Source: an uncultured Collinsella sp. (lineage in GTDB: Bacteria; Actinomycetota; Coriobacteriia; Coriobacteriales; Coriobacteriaceae). Taken from it: a stretch of 60,185 nt of DNA. Below, in pieces: positions 1 to 9,009 of this stretch (position 1 is its first letter; the number at the start of each line of letters is the position of its first letter). The stretch lies in contig CAAEVV010000002.1 in assembly GCA_900759565.1 (NCBI GenBank), positions 1 to 60,185 of the forward strand, given 5' to 3'. The position numbers and the translations under genes were made by a program. The notes under the pieces were generated by a model that saw nothing but the letters and a program-made list of their open reading frames with translations, made no database searches and was not told the DNA's origin.

Positions 1-35
1 AGATAGTCGAGAAGCGCGGCCTCAAGAAGGAGTAA
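1..35 (+). CDS. 3' end of an unidentified CDS (partial)
   Basis: The first bases read as an open frame ending IVEKRGLKKE and a TAA at 33-35. Only about eleven codons are visible, so the product cannot be named. The basic C-terminus and the high-GC codons fit a real gene running in from the left, but a chance frame is possible. No clear terminator follows it. Confidence 0.4.
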   Translation, partial: IVEKRGLKKE

Positions 36-132
36 CATCGGGGCTTGCAGCGACGGACCTCAGGACACTCTTACACCACGTCTGCGCGCGCCACCCCCGA
101 CAGGGTGCGAACCCCGGCATCATCGCAAGGCC

Positions 133-353
133 TGTGGGCAAAAAATAGCAAATATGAGTACTGTTACCATTTTAGTAACAGCAATTTCATGCCTTCAGAA
201 GACGATTTAGACGTCAGGCGTCCTACGGCGGAAGAATTGCAGACGTTTATCGGCTAAGTACTTGGACATATGTTGCGTAACACTTCATATTTTGCAAATA
301 AATAATGCTACAGGACTTGTGACAGTACTCATATTTGACGTTTTTTGCCCACA
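133..353. mobile_element. MITE-like element with 35-bp inverted ends
   Basis: Positions 133-167 and 319-353 are inverted copies of each other, identical at 31 of 35 positions; both start TGTGGGCAAAAAA at the outside and contain ATATGAGTACTGT. The 151-bp interior is AT-richer than the flanks and holds no convincing gene. A small internal dyad (GTTAC at 163, GTAAC at 175) adds structure. Size, terminal inverted repeats and lack of coding sequence fit a miniature non-autonomous element. No target-site duplication is evident. The rest of the gap (36-132, 354-410) shows nothing recognisable. Confidence 0.6.
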
Positions 354-410
354 ACCCTTTATACCTAGGCATATCGGCGGCAAAACGGGCTTAAAAGCGT
401 CCTTCGCAAA

Positions 411-443
411 CAAAAACCGGGGCCCGCATGATGCGGACCCCGG
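411..443 (-). terminator. Rho-independent terminator of glnN
   Basis: On the minus strand a GC-rich stem (CCGGGGTCCGCAT pairing with ATGCGGGCCCCGG, with one G-T wobble) is followed by TTTTTG. It begins about 30 bp after the glnN stop codon. Confidence 0.85.
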
Positions 444-474
444 CTCAATACCGTAACGATATGTCAGTTACGCT

Positions 475-2562
475 CTACACGTAGAACAGGATGTCGTCGT
501 AGGTCGGGACCGGCCAGTAGTCGGCAGCCACGATCTCCTCCATGGCATCCACGGCGGCGCGCAGCGTATCCATAGCGGGGACGACCTCGTGTGCATACAC
601 GTTGGCCTGCTCCTGGCCATCGAGGACCTCGGCCTTCTGATGCACGGCGTCGAGCGCCTTGATGGAGTCGTTGATGGCGGTGATACCGTTGCAGAGCTTG
701 TTGAGCGTGTTCTGCTCGCACTGCATGGCGGCCTCAGCACCGGCGGCACGAATAGTCTCAAGACCCTTAGCGACCTTGGTGGCATAGGCGGTAATGACCG
801 GGCGATAGGTACGACGCGCCTCGCGAACCATCGTGGTAGCCTCGATGTTCATGAGCTTGTTGTACTTCTCGAGCTTGCAGTCGTAGCGGCACTGAGCCTC
901 GGCCTTGGTCAGGACACCCGTCTCCTCGAAGAGCGCGATAGCCTTATCGGAAACAAAGGCGGGCAGGGCATCGGCCGTGGTCTTGTTGTTGGCAAGGCCT
1001 CGCTTCTTGGCCTCGACGGGCCACTCATCGGAGTAGCCGTCACCGGAGAACAGGATGCGCTGGTGATCGGTCAGCACCTTCTTGCAGTACTCGAGCGCGG
1101 CGTCCTGGAACTTATCCTCGGGTGTACCCTCAAGCGCGTCGGCGAAGGACTTGAGCGACTTGGCCACGGCGGCATCGAGCACCAGGTTGGAGTCGGAGAC
1201 GTTCTGCTCGGAGCCGCAGGCACGGAACTCGAACTTGTTGCCGGTGAAGGCAAACGGGGAGGTGCGGTTGCGGTCGGTGTTGTCCTGCATCAGCTTGGGC
1301 AGGGTATCGGCGCCCAGGTCGAGCACGCCGCGCGTGGCATGGACGGAAGCCTTGCCATCGATGATTTTCTCGACGACCTCGGTAAGCTGGTCGCCCAGGA
1401 AGATGGACATAATCGCCGGAGGAGCCTCGTTGGCGCCCAGACGATGGTCGTTGCCGGCCGAGGCAACAGAGGCACGCAAGAGCTCCTGATAGTTATCGAC
1501 GGCCTCGATCACCGCGGTGAGGAAGACGATGAACTGCAGGTTGTCGAGCGGAGTGTCGCCCGGATCGAGCAGGTTTTCGGACTCGGTGCCAAGCGACCAG
1601 TTGTTGTGCTTGCCCGAACCATTGATGCCCTCAAAGGGCTTCTCGTGCAGCAGGCAGACCAAGTCGTGGCGGGAGGCGATGAGCTTCATCTTCTCCATCA
1701 TGACCAGATTCTGGTCGATGGCCTCGTTGACCTCGCCATAGACCGGTGCGAGCTCATGCTGGCAGGGAGCGACCTCGTTGTGCTTGGTCTTGGCGGGAAT
1801 GCCGAGCGCCCACAGCTCATCGTCCAGGTCCTTCATGTAGGCCGAGACGGTGGGGCGGATAGCGCCAAAGTAGTGCTCCTCGAGCTCCTGGCCCTTGCAG
1901 GGAGCGGCACCAAAGAGGGTGCGGCCGGTGATGACCAGGTCCTTGCGCTTGCGGTAAGCGTCCTTCTTGATCAGGAAGTACTCCTGCTCGTCGCCCACGG
2001 AAGGAACGACCTTCTTGGGGGTCTTACCGAACAGCGCCAAAACGCGCTTAGACTCACGCGAGAGCGCGGTCATGGAGCGCAGCAGCGGGGTCTTCTTGTC
2101 CAGGGCCTCGCCCGTGTAGGAGCAGAAAGCCGTGGGGATGCACAGGACATCGTCCTTGATAAAGGCGGGGCTGGTGGGGTCCCAAGCGGTGTAGCCACGG
2201 GCCTCGAAGGTGGCGCGCAGGCCGCCGTTGGGGAAGCTGGAGGCGTCCGGCTCGCCCTGGATGAGGTTCTTGCCCGTAAACTTGGTAATGGCGGTGCCGT
2301 CGTGGTTGGGCTCCAGGAAGCTGTCGTGCTTCTCGGAAGTAATGCCCGAAAGCGGCTGGAACCAGTGCGCGTAGTGCGTCGCGCCCTTGGAGATGGCCCA
2401 GACCTTCATGGCGTGGGCAACGGCGTTGGCCACGTCCAGGTCGAGCGGCTCGCCGCCCTCGAGGGTTGCAGCAAGGCGCTTCCAAATGTCCTTGGGGAGG
2501 TAGTCCTTCATGACTTCCTCAGAGAACACCATGGTCCCGAAGCGGTCAGTAAGATCGGCCAT
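475..2562 (-). CDS. glnN: Glutamine synthetase type III
   Basis: Cytoplasmic enzyme that condenses glutamate and ammonia to glutamine using ATP. The 695-residue length is typical of GSIII and far above the 440-470 of type I. Catalytic motifs are intact: DEQEYFLI near residues 191-198, HNEVAPCQHE at 261-270 with both metal-binding glutamates, and the NGSGKHNNWS loop carrying the metal-binding histidine. I chose the start at MADLTDRFG because AGGGAG lies about 8 bases upstream; an in-frame ATG at 2625 has no such site. It is a single-gene unit with its own terminator. It is probably the active ammonia-assimilating synthetase here, since the type I homologue at 57.9-59.3 kb has lost key residues. 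A GlnR-box-like motif lies about 80 bp upstream. Confidence 0.96.
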   Translation of the reverse strand: MADLTDRFGTMVFSEEVMKDYLPKDIWKRLAATLEGGEPLDLDVANAVAHAMKVWAISKGATHYAHWFQPLSGITSEKHDSFLEPNHDGTAITKFTGKNLIQGEPDASSFPNGGLRATFEARGYTAWDPTSPAFIKDDVLCIPTAFCSYTGEALDKKTPLLRSMTALSRESKRVLALFGKTPKKVVPSVGDEQEYFLIKKDAYRKRKDLVITGRTLFGAAPCKGQELEEHYFGAIRPTVSAYMKDLDDELWALGIPAKTKHNEVAPCQHELAPVYGEVNEAIDQNLVMMEKMKLIASRHDLVCLLHEKPFEGINGSGKHNNWSLGTESENLLDPGDTPLDNLQFIVFLTAVIEAVDNYQELLRASVASAGNDHRLGANEAPPAIMSIFLGDQLTEVVEKIIDGKASVHATRGVLDLGADTLPKLMQDNTDRNRTSPFAFTGNKFEFRACGSEQNVSDSNLVLDAAVAKSLKSFADALEGTPEDKFQDAALEYCKKVLTDHQRILFSGDGYSDEWPVEAKKRGLANNKTTADALPAFVSDKAIALFEETGVLTKAEAQCRYDCKLEKYNKLMNIEATTMVREARRTYRPVITAYATKVAKGLETIRAAGAEAAMQCEQNTLNKLCNGITAINDSIKALDAVHQKAEVLDGQEQANVYAHEVVPAMDTLRAAVDAMEEIVAADYWPVPTYDDILFYV

Positions 2563-2641
2563 ACGGAACTCCCTTCGTATCGGCACCGCGTGAGAAGCGG
2601 TGTTGATTACTAACGAACGAGTCATAGCTTAGACTCGCCGT

Positions 2642-2657
2642 GTTTCCGCGACATTAC
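2642..2657 (-). promoter_or_regulatory. Candidate GlnR box upstream of glnN
   Basis: Read on the minus strand this is GTAAT, six bases, GAAAC. The actinobacterial GlnR consensus is about GTnAC, six bases, GAAAC, so one position is off. It lies in the glnN leader or promoter region. The link to the GlnR-like protein at 57.2 kb is inference. Confidence 0.35.
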
Positions 2658-2800
2658 CGTTATGTTGCTGTCGCGAAACCAATCAATGAGGTTACCCTAT
2701 CGAGGCGGCGTTGCCACCCTCAACAGCCAATCAACTGTATAAATAGCAGACCTCTCCCCATGGTTTAAGGGTAGTCAATTTGGAATGGAGCTCTATTAAC

Positions 2801-2897
2801 TGGTATTTTGCATCAGATACCAATCTTTATAGTCCGTGCCTAGATTAGCCGCTCTGTTATAGAGAAAGCCGATAGCAAGGCATCTTTGATTGGTATC
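2801..2897. promoter_or_regulatory. Inverted TGGTAT/ATACCA boxes upstream of metF
   Basis: TGGTAT at 2801 and ATACCA at 2817 form a dyad; GATACCAAT at 2816-2824 is exactly inverted as ATTGGTATC at 2889-2897. The 426-bp gap between glnN and metF (2563-2988) is AT-rich and otherwise holds only promoter-like sequence, for example TAGAAT at 2940. The boxes may be operators for a methionine regulator, but the binder is unknown. I see no S-box or cobalamin riboswitch. Confidence 0.3.
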
Positions 2898-2988
2898 CTC
2901 AAATAGCGAGTGAAACTCCACCGTGGCACAGTGGTGCTGTAGAATCCTTACAACACATCACACTATTACGCATCTAGAGGAGCACGAT

Positions 2989-3861
2989 ATGCGCGTCGAC
3001 GAGGTTTTTAAGCAGGCAGCATCCCAGGGCACCGCGCCCATTTCGTTTGAGATGTTCCCGCCCAAGGGCGAGCTGACCCTCGACACGGCTCGCGAAGTGG
3101 CAGGCAATCTGTGCAAGCTTTCGCCGAGCTTTGTCTCGGTCACCTGCTCGGCCGGCGGCTCGGGCAACGGCGCCACCACCGCCCCCATCGCGCATATGAT
3201 TACGAGCGAATTCGATACACCCTCGGTTGCACACCTTACCTGCGTGGGCCGCTCGCATGCCGATATCGCCGCCAAGATCGACGAGTATCGCACCGCCGGC
3301 GTGGAAAACATCCTGGCCCTGCGTGGCGATCTCCCTGCCGGCGCGACCGAGGACGACAAGCCCGCCTCGGACTACGCCTACGCCCGCGACCTCATCCCCG
3401 AGCTCGTCGACGCCGGCTTTTGCGTGGGCGCCGCAGCCTACCCCGAGGGCCACATTGCCTGTGAGGATCTCAACCTCTCGGTCGAACACCTCAAGCAAAA
3501 ACAGGACGCTGGCGCGAGCTTCTTTGTGACGCAGCTCTTCTTTGATAACGAGTGCTTCTACCGTTTTCGCGAGCTTGCCGACAAGGCCGGCATCACCGTG
3601 CCCATTACCGCGGGCATCATGCCGTTTATGGGCAAGTCACAGATCAGCCGCATGGTCTTTATGTGCGGCGCGTCGCTGCCCTCCCCCGTCATCAAGATTC
3701 TCGCCAAGTACGAGAATGACCCCGAGAGCCTGCAGGCAGCTGGTGTAGATTATGCAGCCCGCCAGCTTTGCGACCTCAAGGAGCACGGCGCCGACGGCCT
3801 GCACCTGTACACTATGAACCGTCCTGCGATCGCCGCGACCATTATGGAGCGCCTGGGGTAA
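2989..3861 (+). CDS. metF: Methylenetetrahydrofolate reductase
   Basis: Reduces 5,10-methylene-THF to 5-methyl-THF, the methyl donor for methionine synthase. The 290 residues match the single-domain bacterial MetF barrel. Seen in sequence: the N-terminal SFEMFPPKGE motif with the catalytic Glu, the VTCSAGGS stretch, and the FFVTQLFFDNE segment that lines the flavin/folate site. The start is the ATG after TAGAGGAGCACGAT (good Shine-Dalgarno); an upstream in-frame ATG at 2923 lacks one. First gene of a three-gene unit with the MetH-reactivation gene and metH, the next start overlapping its stop as TAATG. Confidence 0.95.
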   Translation: MRVDEVFKQAASQGTAPISFEMFPPKGELTLDTAREVAGNLCKLSPSFVSVTCSAGGSGNGATTAPIAHMITSEFDTPSVAHLTCVGRSHADIAAKIDEYRTAGVENILALRGDLPAGATEDDKPASDYAYARDLIPELVDAGFCVGAAAYPEGHIACEDLNLSVEHLKQKQDAGASFFVTQLFFDNECFYRFRELADKAGITVPITAGIMPFMGKSQISRMVFMCGASLPSPVIKILAKYENDPESLQAAGVDYAARQLCDLKEHGADGLHLYTMNRPAIAATIMERLG

Positions 3862-4649
3862 TGGAAAAACCGCACATCGATACAACCGTTGTTGAGGTGC
3901 CGGCCGACCTTGCGTCGCCGGCGCTTTACCGTGTCGATGCTGCGCACCATCCCCGTGTCGACCGTGCCGAGATGCTGCGGTATCTGGGTTACGGCGGCCA
4001 GCAGATTGAGCCCGAACTGTCACGACGTATTGAGCTTGTCGTTGAACGTCTGGAACTGGACATTGAGCCCCGTGGCGTGCGCCGCGTATTTGCCATCGAT
4101 GCCACGGGCGCGGACGAGCAGGGCAAGCCTTGCATCCGCCTGGTCGGCACCAACGTTGAGCTGCGCGGTCGCGATATCTATCGACATCTCAAAGACGCCC
4201 GCTTTGCCGCACTCATGGCATGCACCCTCGGCATGGACGCCGAGCGTCGCCTGCGCATCACGGGAGCCCAACATCCCCTGGAGGGCGCCGTGCTCGACGC
4301 CGCGTGCTCCGCTTACGTGGAAGCCGCCGTTGAGCAAATGGACCAGCAGGTCAAGACGGACGCCGCCGTTCATGGGCTCGCCGGCAACTGGCGCTTTAGT
4401 CCCGGCTATGGCGACTGCCCGCTCTCGGCCCAGCGCTCGATCGTCAATGCGCTCAACGCCACGCGGCTCATCGGGCTTACCGTCACGCCCACCAGCCTGC
4501 TCATGCCCACCAAAAGCGTGACCGCGGTGATCGGTCTGTTTGACGGCGAGGTCCACGACGCCCAGAGCCGCCCCACCTGCAATATCTGCCGCATGCGCGA
4601 ACACTGCCGCTTCCGCGCCGCCCACACCACCTGCTATTCCAGCCATTAG
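3861..4649 (+). CDS. B12-dependent methionine synthase activation-domain protein
   Basis: A 262-residue protein corresponding to the S-adenosylmethionine-dependent reactivation module that is the C-terminal domain of long MetH enzymes such as that of E. coli. It is placed exactly between metF and a metH that lacks this domain, so it most likely re-methylates oxidised cobalamin on that MetH. Features: a C-terminal cluster CNICRMREHCRF that could bind metal or a cluster, and a helical N-terminal half. The start ATG shares one base with the metF stop (TAATG), indicating translational coupling. The family assignment rests on sequence character and context. Confidence 0.85.
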   Translation: MEKPHIDTTVVEVPADLASPALYRVDAAHHPRVDRAEMLRYLGYGGQQIEPELSRRIELVVERLELDIEPRGVRRVFAIDATGADEQGKPCIRLVGTNVELRGRDIYRHLKDARFAALMACTLGMDAERRLRITGAQHPLEGAVLDAACSAYVEAAVEQMDQQVKTDAAVHGLAGNWRFSPGYGDCPLSAQRSIVNALNATRLIGLTVTPTSLLMPTKSVTAVIGLFDGEVHDAQSRPTCNICRMREHCRFRAAHTTCYSSH

Positions 4650-4658
4650 GAGCCCCCG

Positions 4659-7217
4659 ATGTTTACTCCGCTTATCACTCATGATTCTGACGGCACTGCA
4701 TTGGCGGCACCCGTTGATGCCGCACGTCGCAACGGTGCCACGTACAAGACGCGCACGATCGACGATCTGCGCATTAAGGATGACCGCCTGCGCGCCGCCA
4801 TCGAGGGAACGGGGCACCTGCTGTTCGACGGCGGCATGGGCACCATGCTGCAGGCCGCCGGCATGAAGGCAGGCGCCCTGCCCGAGCTGCTCAACTTTGA
4901 GGAGCCCCAGGTCATTACCGACATTCAGCGCCAGTACGTCGAGGCTGGCTGCGACATGATCACCGCCAACACCTTTGGCGCCAACGCCCACAAGCTCGAC
5001 GGTACCGCCACCGTGGCAGACGTCTTTGCCGCGGCCGTCGCCTGTGCCCGCGAGGCCGGCGCCCGCTACGTCGCCGGCGATATCGGCCCCATCGGCGCGC
5101 TGCTTCGCCCCCTGGGTACCCTGAGCTTCGACGAGGCCTACGACCTCTTTGCCGAGGAAGTGCGCGCTGGCGTCGCCGCGGGTGTGGACCTCTTTATTAT
5201 CGAGACTATGACCGACCTGGCCGAGATCAAGGCGGCCGTCCTCGCCTGCCGCGAAAACTCCGACCTGCCCGTCTTTGCCACCATGACCTTCGAGGAAGAC
5301 GGTCGCACCTTCCTAGGAACGAGCCCCGAGGTGGCCGCCATCACGCTCGACGCTATCGGCGCCGACGTTTTGGGCATCAACTGCAGCCAGGGACCGGCCG
5401 AGCTACGAGGACTCGCCGCACGTATGCTCACCGTTACCGACAAGCCTATTATGGTGCAGGCCAACGCAGGACTGCCCCACGTGGACGACGACGGCAACAC
5501 CGTCTTTGATATCCAGGCCCCCGAATACGCCGAGGCCGTCGCCGGCATGATCGCCGACGGCGTGAGCGTCGTGGGCGGCTGCTGCGGCACCACGCCGGCG
5601 CACATGGCGGCCTTGCGCACGCTTATCGATAACCACACGCCCAGCCCGCGCCGCCGCAAGCCCAGCATGTCGGTCACGAGCGCCCAAACGGTCGTGGACC
5701 TTCCCTGCGACGGCCACAAGATCGCTGTCATCGGCGAGCGCATCAACCCCACCGGCAAAAAGCGCCTGCAGCAGGCCCTGCGCGACGGCGACCTGGACTA
5801 CGTCGTGAGCCAGGGTATCAGCCAGCAGGAACAGGGCGCCGACATCCTGGACGTTAACGTGGGCCTGCCCGAGATCGACGAGGTCAAGATCATCCAGCAG
5901 GCCACCGAGCAGCTCCAGGGCTCCACGTTGCTGCCGCTGCAGATCGACTCCACCGACCCCGCAGCCGTCGAGGCCGCCGTGCGCCGCTACGCCGGCAAGC
6001 CCATCATCAACTCGGTCAATGGCAAGCAGCAGATCATGGATGAGATCTTTCCGCTGGTCGCCCACTACGGCACCAACGTTGTCGGACTTACGCTCGACGA
6101 AGGCGGCATCCCCGATACCGCCGAGGCCCGCTTTGCCATCGCCGAGCGCATCGTGGCCGAGGCTGCCCGCTACGGCATCGGACCGGACCGCATCCTCATC
6201 GACTGCCTGGTCATGACCGCCTCGACCAATCAACGCCAGGCCGAGCAGATCCTGCGCGCCATGTCCCTGTGCAAGGAGCGCCTGGGCGTCAAATGCGCGC
6301 TCGGCGTGTCGAACATCAGCTTTGGCCTGCCTGCCCGCCCGCTGCTGGGCTCGGTCTTTTTGGCCGCCGCCTTTGGCGCGGGCCTGGACGCCCCCATCAT
6401 GAACCCGGGCTCCAAGCGCTTTATGGATACCGTCTACAGCTATCGCGTCTTGAGCGTTGAAGACGAGGGCTCGACCGGATACATCGAGCGCTACGCCGGC
6501 TGGACCGATCCGTACAAGATCGCCGCGAACCCGGCGGCGGCCCAGGCGGTATCGACCGACGCCGCGCCCGCTGCTGGCACCGCCGGCACCGACGGCAACG
6601 ACGACCCGATTCGCCACATGGTCGTCTCGGGCCGCAAAGGTGAGATCGCGGCCGAGACCGAACGTCTACTGGCCGACCATGACGCCATGGACCTCATCAA
6701 CAACCACTTTATCCCCGCCCTCGACGAGGTTGGCGTCCTCTTTGACCAGGGCAAGTTCTTCTTGCCGCAGCTTATGGCCTCGGCCGAGGCCGCGCGCGTG
6801 GGCTTTGACACCATCAAGCGCCTGATGCCCGCCGGCGAGATTGCCGACAAGGGCAAAATCTGCGTGGCCACCGTCAAGGGCGACATCCACGACATCGGTA
6901 AGAACATCGTCAAGATGCTGCTCGATAACTACGGCTATACCGTCTTTGACCTAGGCCGCGACGTCGACCCGCAAGAGGTGCTCAAGACCGTCAAGGAGCG
7001 CGACATTAAGCTCGTCGGCCTCTCGGCGCTTATGACCACCACGGTCGTCGCCATGGAGGAGACCATCAAACTGCTCCATGCCGAGGTTCCGGGCGTCAAG
7101 ATCATCGTAGGCGGCGCCGTACTCACCCCCGAATACGCCAAGCAAATCGGCGCGGACTACTACGCCAAGGACGCCGCCGAGAGCGCACGCATCGCCGAAG
7201 AGGTCTTTGGGCAGTAA
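4659..7217 (+). CDS. metH: Cobalamin-dependent methionine synthase lacking the activation domain
   Basis: Transfers the methyl group of methyl-THF via cobalamin to homocysteine. Domains in order: homocysteine methyltransferase barrel (about 45-330, with GGCCGTTPAHM supplying zinc cysteines), pterin-binding barrel (about 350-620, IGERINPTGKK), an Ala/Gly/Thr-rich linker (about 620-650), cap plus B12-binding domain (about 655-852) with GDIHDIGKNI giving the Asp-x-His-x-x-Gly lower ligand near residue 745. The 852 residues are about 375 fewer than full-length MetH because the reactivation domain is encoded just upstream. The start ATG follows AGGAGCCCCCG. Last gene of the metF operon. Confidence 0.95.
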   Translation: MFTPLITHDSDGTALAAPVDAARRNGATYKTRTIDDLRIKDDRLRAAIEGTGHLLFDGGMGTMLQAAGMKAGALPELLNFEEPQVITDIQRQYVEAGCDMITANTFGANAHKLDGTATVADVFAAAVACAREAGARYVAGDIGPIGALLRPLGTLSFDEAYDLFAEEVRAGVAAGVDLFIIETMTDLAEIKAAVLACRENSDLPVFATMTFEEDGRTFLGTSPEVAAITLDAIGADVLGINCSQGPAELRGLAARMLTVTDKPIMVQANAGLPHVDDDGNTVFDIQAPEYAEAVAGMIADGVSVVGGCCGTTPAHMAALRTLIDNHTPSPRRRKPSMSVTSAQTVVDLPCDGHKIAVIGERINPTGKKRLQQALRDGDLDYVVSQGISQQEQGADILDVNVGLPEIDEVKIIQQATEQLQGSTLLPLQIDSTDPAAVEAAVRRYAGKPIINSVNGKQQIMDEIFPLVAHYGTNVVGLTLDEGGIPDTAEARFAIAERIVAEAARYGIGPDRILIDCLVMTASTNQRQAEQILRAMSLCKERLGVKCALGVSNISFGLPARPLLGSVFLAAAFGAGLDAPIMNPGSKRFMDTVYSYRVLSVEDEGSTGYIERYAGWTDPYKIAANPAAAQAVSTDAAPAAGTAGTDGNDDPIRHMVVSGRKGEIAAETERLLADHDAMDLINNHFIPALDEVGVLFDQGKFFLPQLMASAEAARVGFDTIKRLMPAGEIADKGKICVATVKGDIHDIGKNIVKMLLDNYGYTVFDLGRDVDPQEVLKTVKERDIKLVGLSALMTTTVVAMEETIKLLHAEVPGVKIIVGGAVLTPEYAKQIGADYYAKDAAESARIAEEVFGQ

Positions 7218-7242
7218 CACAACGGAAACAACCGAGCACCAA

Positions 7243-7280
7243 AACGTGCCGCATGTGCCACTTGGCACGTGCGGCACGTT
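7243..7280 (+). terminator. Strong hairpin after metH
   Basis: AACGTGCCGCA pairs perfectly with TGCGGCACGTT, extended inward by GTGCC/GGCAC. It lies 26 bp after the metH stop. The U-run is weak (TTAGAAT), so it may be a poor terminator or a dyad overlapping the next gene's promoter. Confidence 0.5.
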
Positions 7281-7325
7281 AGAATAGATAAGGCTATGCT
7301 CGTTTTGGCAGATAGGAGCGCAAGG

Positions 7326-8690
7326 ATGGCGATCACGCCCGCAGAAATCGCGGAAACCCGCGGCATGGTTGAGGAACAGAACCTCGACATCAGGACCATC
7401 ACCATGGGTGTTTCGCTCATGGGTTGCGGCGACGAGAACCTCGACCGCATGTGCACGAAAATCTACGACCACGTGACGCACACGGCTGAGCATCTGGTCG
7501 AGACCGCCGAGAACCTCGAGCGCGAGTACGGTATCCCCATCGTCAACAAGCGCGTTTCCGTCACCCCGGTGGCGCAGATCGCCGCGTGCTGCAAGGATGA
7601 GGACCTCACCCCCATCGCGCATGCCCTCGACCGCGCGGCCGAGACGCTCGGCATCGATTACCTGGGCGGCTTCTCCGCACTCGTCCAGAAGGGCATCGGC
7701 GACGCCGACCGCCGCGTCATCCAGTCCATCCCCCAGGCGCTCGCTACCACGAGCCGCGTCTGCTCCAGCGTCAACGTCGCCAGTCTGCGCGCCGGTATCA
7801 ACATGGATGCCGTGCTCATGGCCGCCCAGACCATCATCGATGCCGCCAAGCTCACGGCCGACCAGGATTCCGTTGGCGCCTCCAAGTTTGTCTGCTTTGC
7901 CAACATGGTCGAGGACTCCCCGTTTATGGCGGGCGCCGTCCACGGCGGTGGCGAGGCCGACGCCGTCATCAACGTTGGCGTCTCGGGCCCCGGCGTTATG
8001 GCTGCTGCCTTGGAGACGCTCCCCGACTCCGCCTCGATGATGAAGGTTGCCGAGAAAATCAAGCAGACCGCCTTTAAGATCACCCGTGCCGGCGAGCTCA
8101 TGAGCCGTGAGGCCGCCCATCGTCTGGGTGTCGAGAAGGGCATTGTCGACCTGTCGCTAGCTCCCACGCCTGCCATCGGCGACTCCGTTGCCCGTATCCT
8201 CGAGATCATCGGCGTGGGCACCTGCGGCGGCCCGGGCACGACCTGCGCGCTCGCCATGCTCAACGATGCCGTCAAGAAGGGCGGCGTCATGGCCAGTTCC
8301 AGCGTGGGCGGTCTCTCGGGCGCCTTTATCCCCGTGTCCGAGGATGCCGGCATGATCGCCGCCGTCGAGGCCGGCGCGCTTTCGCTCGAGAAGCTCGAAG
8401 CCATGACCTGCGTGTGCTCCGTTGGCCTGGACATGATCGCCATCCCCGGCGACACTCCGGTCGAGACCATCGCCGGCATCATCGCCGACGAGATGGCCAT
8501 CGGCGTCATCAACAACAAGACCACGGCCGTGCGCGTGATTCCCGCCATCGGCAAGGGCGTGGGCGACTGCGTCGAGTACGGCGGCCTGTTCGGCCGTGCG
8601 CCCATCATGCCGGTGAACCCCAACGCCGGCACCGTGCTTGCCCACCGTGGTGGACGCTTCCCGGCACCGCTGAATTCGCTGAAGAACTAG
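7326..8690 (+). CDS. PFL family (UPF0210/DUF711) protein
   Basis: A 454-residue cytosolic protein of the conserved UPF0210 family. It is structurally related to glycyl-radical enzymes, but its reaction is unestablished. Seen: the typical opening ITPAEIAETRGMVEEQNLDI and the C-terminal GLFGRAPIMPVN motif with glycine-rich loops throughout. Start chosen at MAITPAE after GGAGCGCAAGG. In many bacteria a small ACT-domain gene directly precedes this family; here metH precedes it and no ACT gene is seen. A long hairpin element begins 18 bp after the stop. Confidence 0.88.
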   Translation: MAITPAEIAETRGMVEEQNLDIRTITMGVSLMGCGDENLDRMCTKIYDHVTHTAEHLVETAENLEREYGIPIVNKRVSVTPVAQIAACCKDEDLTPIAHALDRAAETLGIDYLGGFSALVQKGIGDADRRVIQSIPQALATTSRVCSSVNVASLRAGINMDAVLMAAQTIIDAAKLTADQDSVGASKFVCFANMVEDSPFMAGAVHGGGEADAVINVGVSGPGVMAAALETLPDSASMMKVAEKIKQTAFKITRAGELMSREAAHRLGVEKGIVDLSLAPTPAIGDSVARILEIIGVGTCGGPGTTCALAMLNDAVKKGGVMASSSVGGLSGAFIPVSEDAGMIAAVEAGALSLEKLEAMTCVCSVGLDMIAIPGDTPVETIAGIIADEMAIGVINNKTTAVRVIPAIGKGVGDCVEYGGLFGRAPIMPVNPNAGTVLAHRGGRFPAPLNSLKN

Positions 8691-8707
8691 CTGAGAGGGA
8701 CTGGCGA

Positions 8708-8841
8708 GGAGCCCCGGGGAGGGCAAATATATAAGGTCGCCTGCTCGAACAGTCCTGACTCGCACGGAGAGCACATTAAGTGCTCTCCGGCTCGTGCGGA
8801 ACTCGCGATCGACCTTATATATTTGCCCTCCCCGGGGCTCC
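8708..8841 (+). ncRNA. Long hairpin element, copy 1 (candidate structured RNA)
   Basis: A perfect 32-bp inverted repeat (8708-8739 and 8810-8841) encloses a second, separate hairpin: GGAGAGCAC, loop ATTAA, GTGCTCTCC at 8766-8788. Between them lie GAACAGTCCTG on the 5' side and CGTGCGGAACTC on the 3' side; AGTCC can pair with GGAACT leaving one bulged A, and CGCAC with GTGCG. The same inner motifs recur at 24208-24348. The element starts 18 bp after the upstream stop codon in sense orientation. It could be a 3'-UTR or terminator structure, or a non-autonomous repeat. It is not a family I can name with certainty. Confidence 0.6.
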
Positions 8842-9009
8842 CGCACAACGGGACCTCGGTTGGGTTCTATCCCGGTTGCAGTCGCTTCGCTCCTGCACCA
8901 CTTGACTGGTGCGGTGGTTTGGCGTTGGAACGGTTCTTTTTCTGATATATGCTGGTTGCGGCTCTTCTTTTTGGGGGGAGTCGCTTTTTTGTTGCTAGGA
9001 GGTTGGCCC

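Noticed and set aside
45..257. 70-residue plus-strand frame
   Set aside because: It crosses the boundary of the inverted-repeat element and has no ribosome-binding site or recognisable sequence.
589..2613. 674-residue plus-strand open frame opposite glnN
   Set aside because: It is the antisense of glnN; its leucine/glycine/valine-rich composition is the mirror of GC-biased third positions, and glnN is unmistakable.
2700..2988. Riboswitch controlling metF
   Set aside because: I could not find S-box, SAM-II or cobalamin-riboswitch core motifs; only short inverted boxes are present.
8794..9009. N-terminal extension of the methyltransferase gene
   Set aside because: It would start inside the hairpin element; an ideal AGGAGG before the GTG at 9010 defines the start better.
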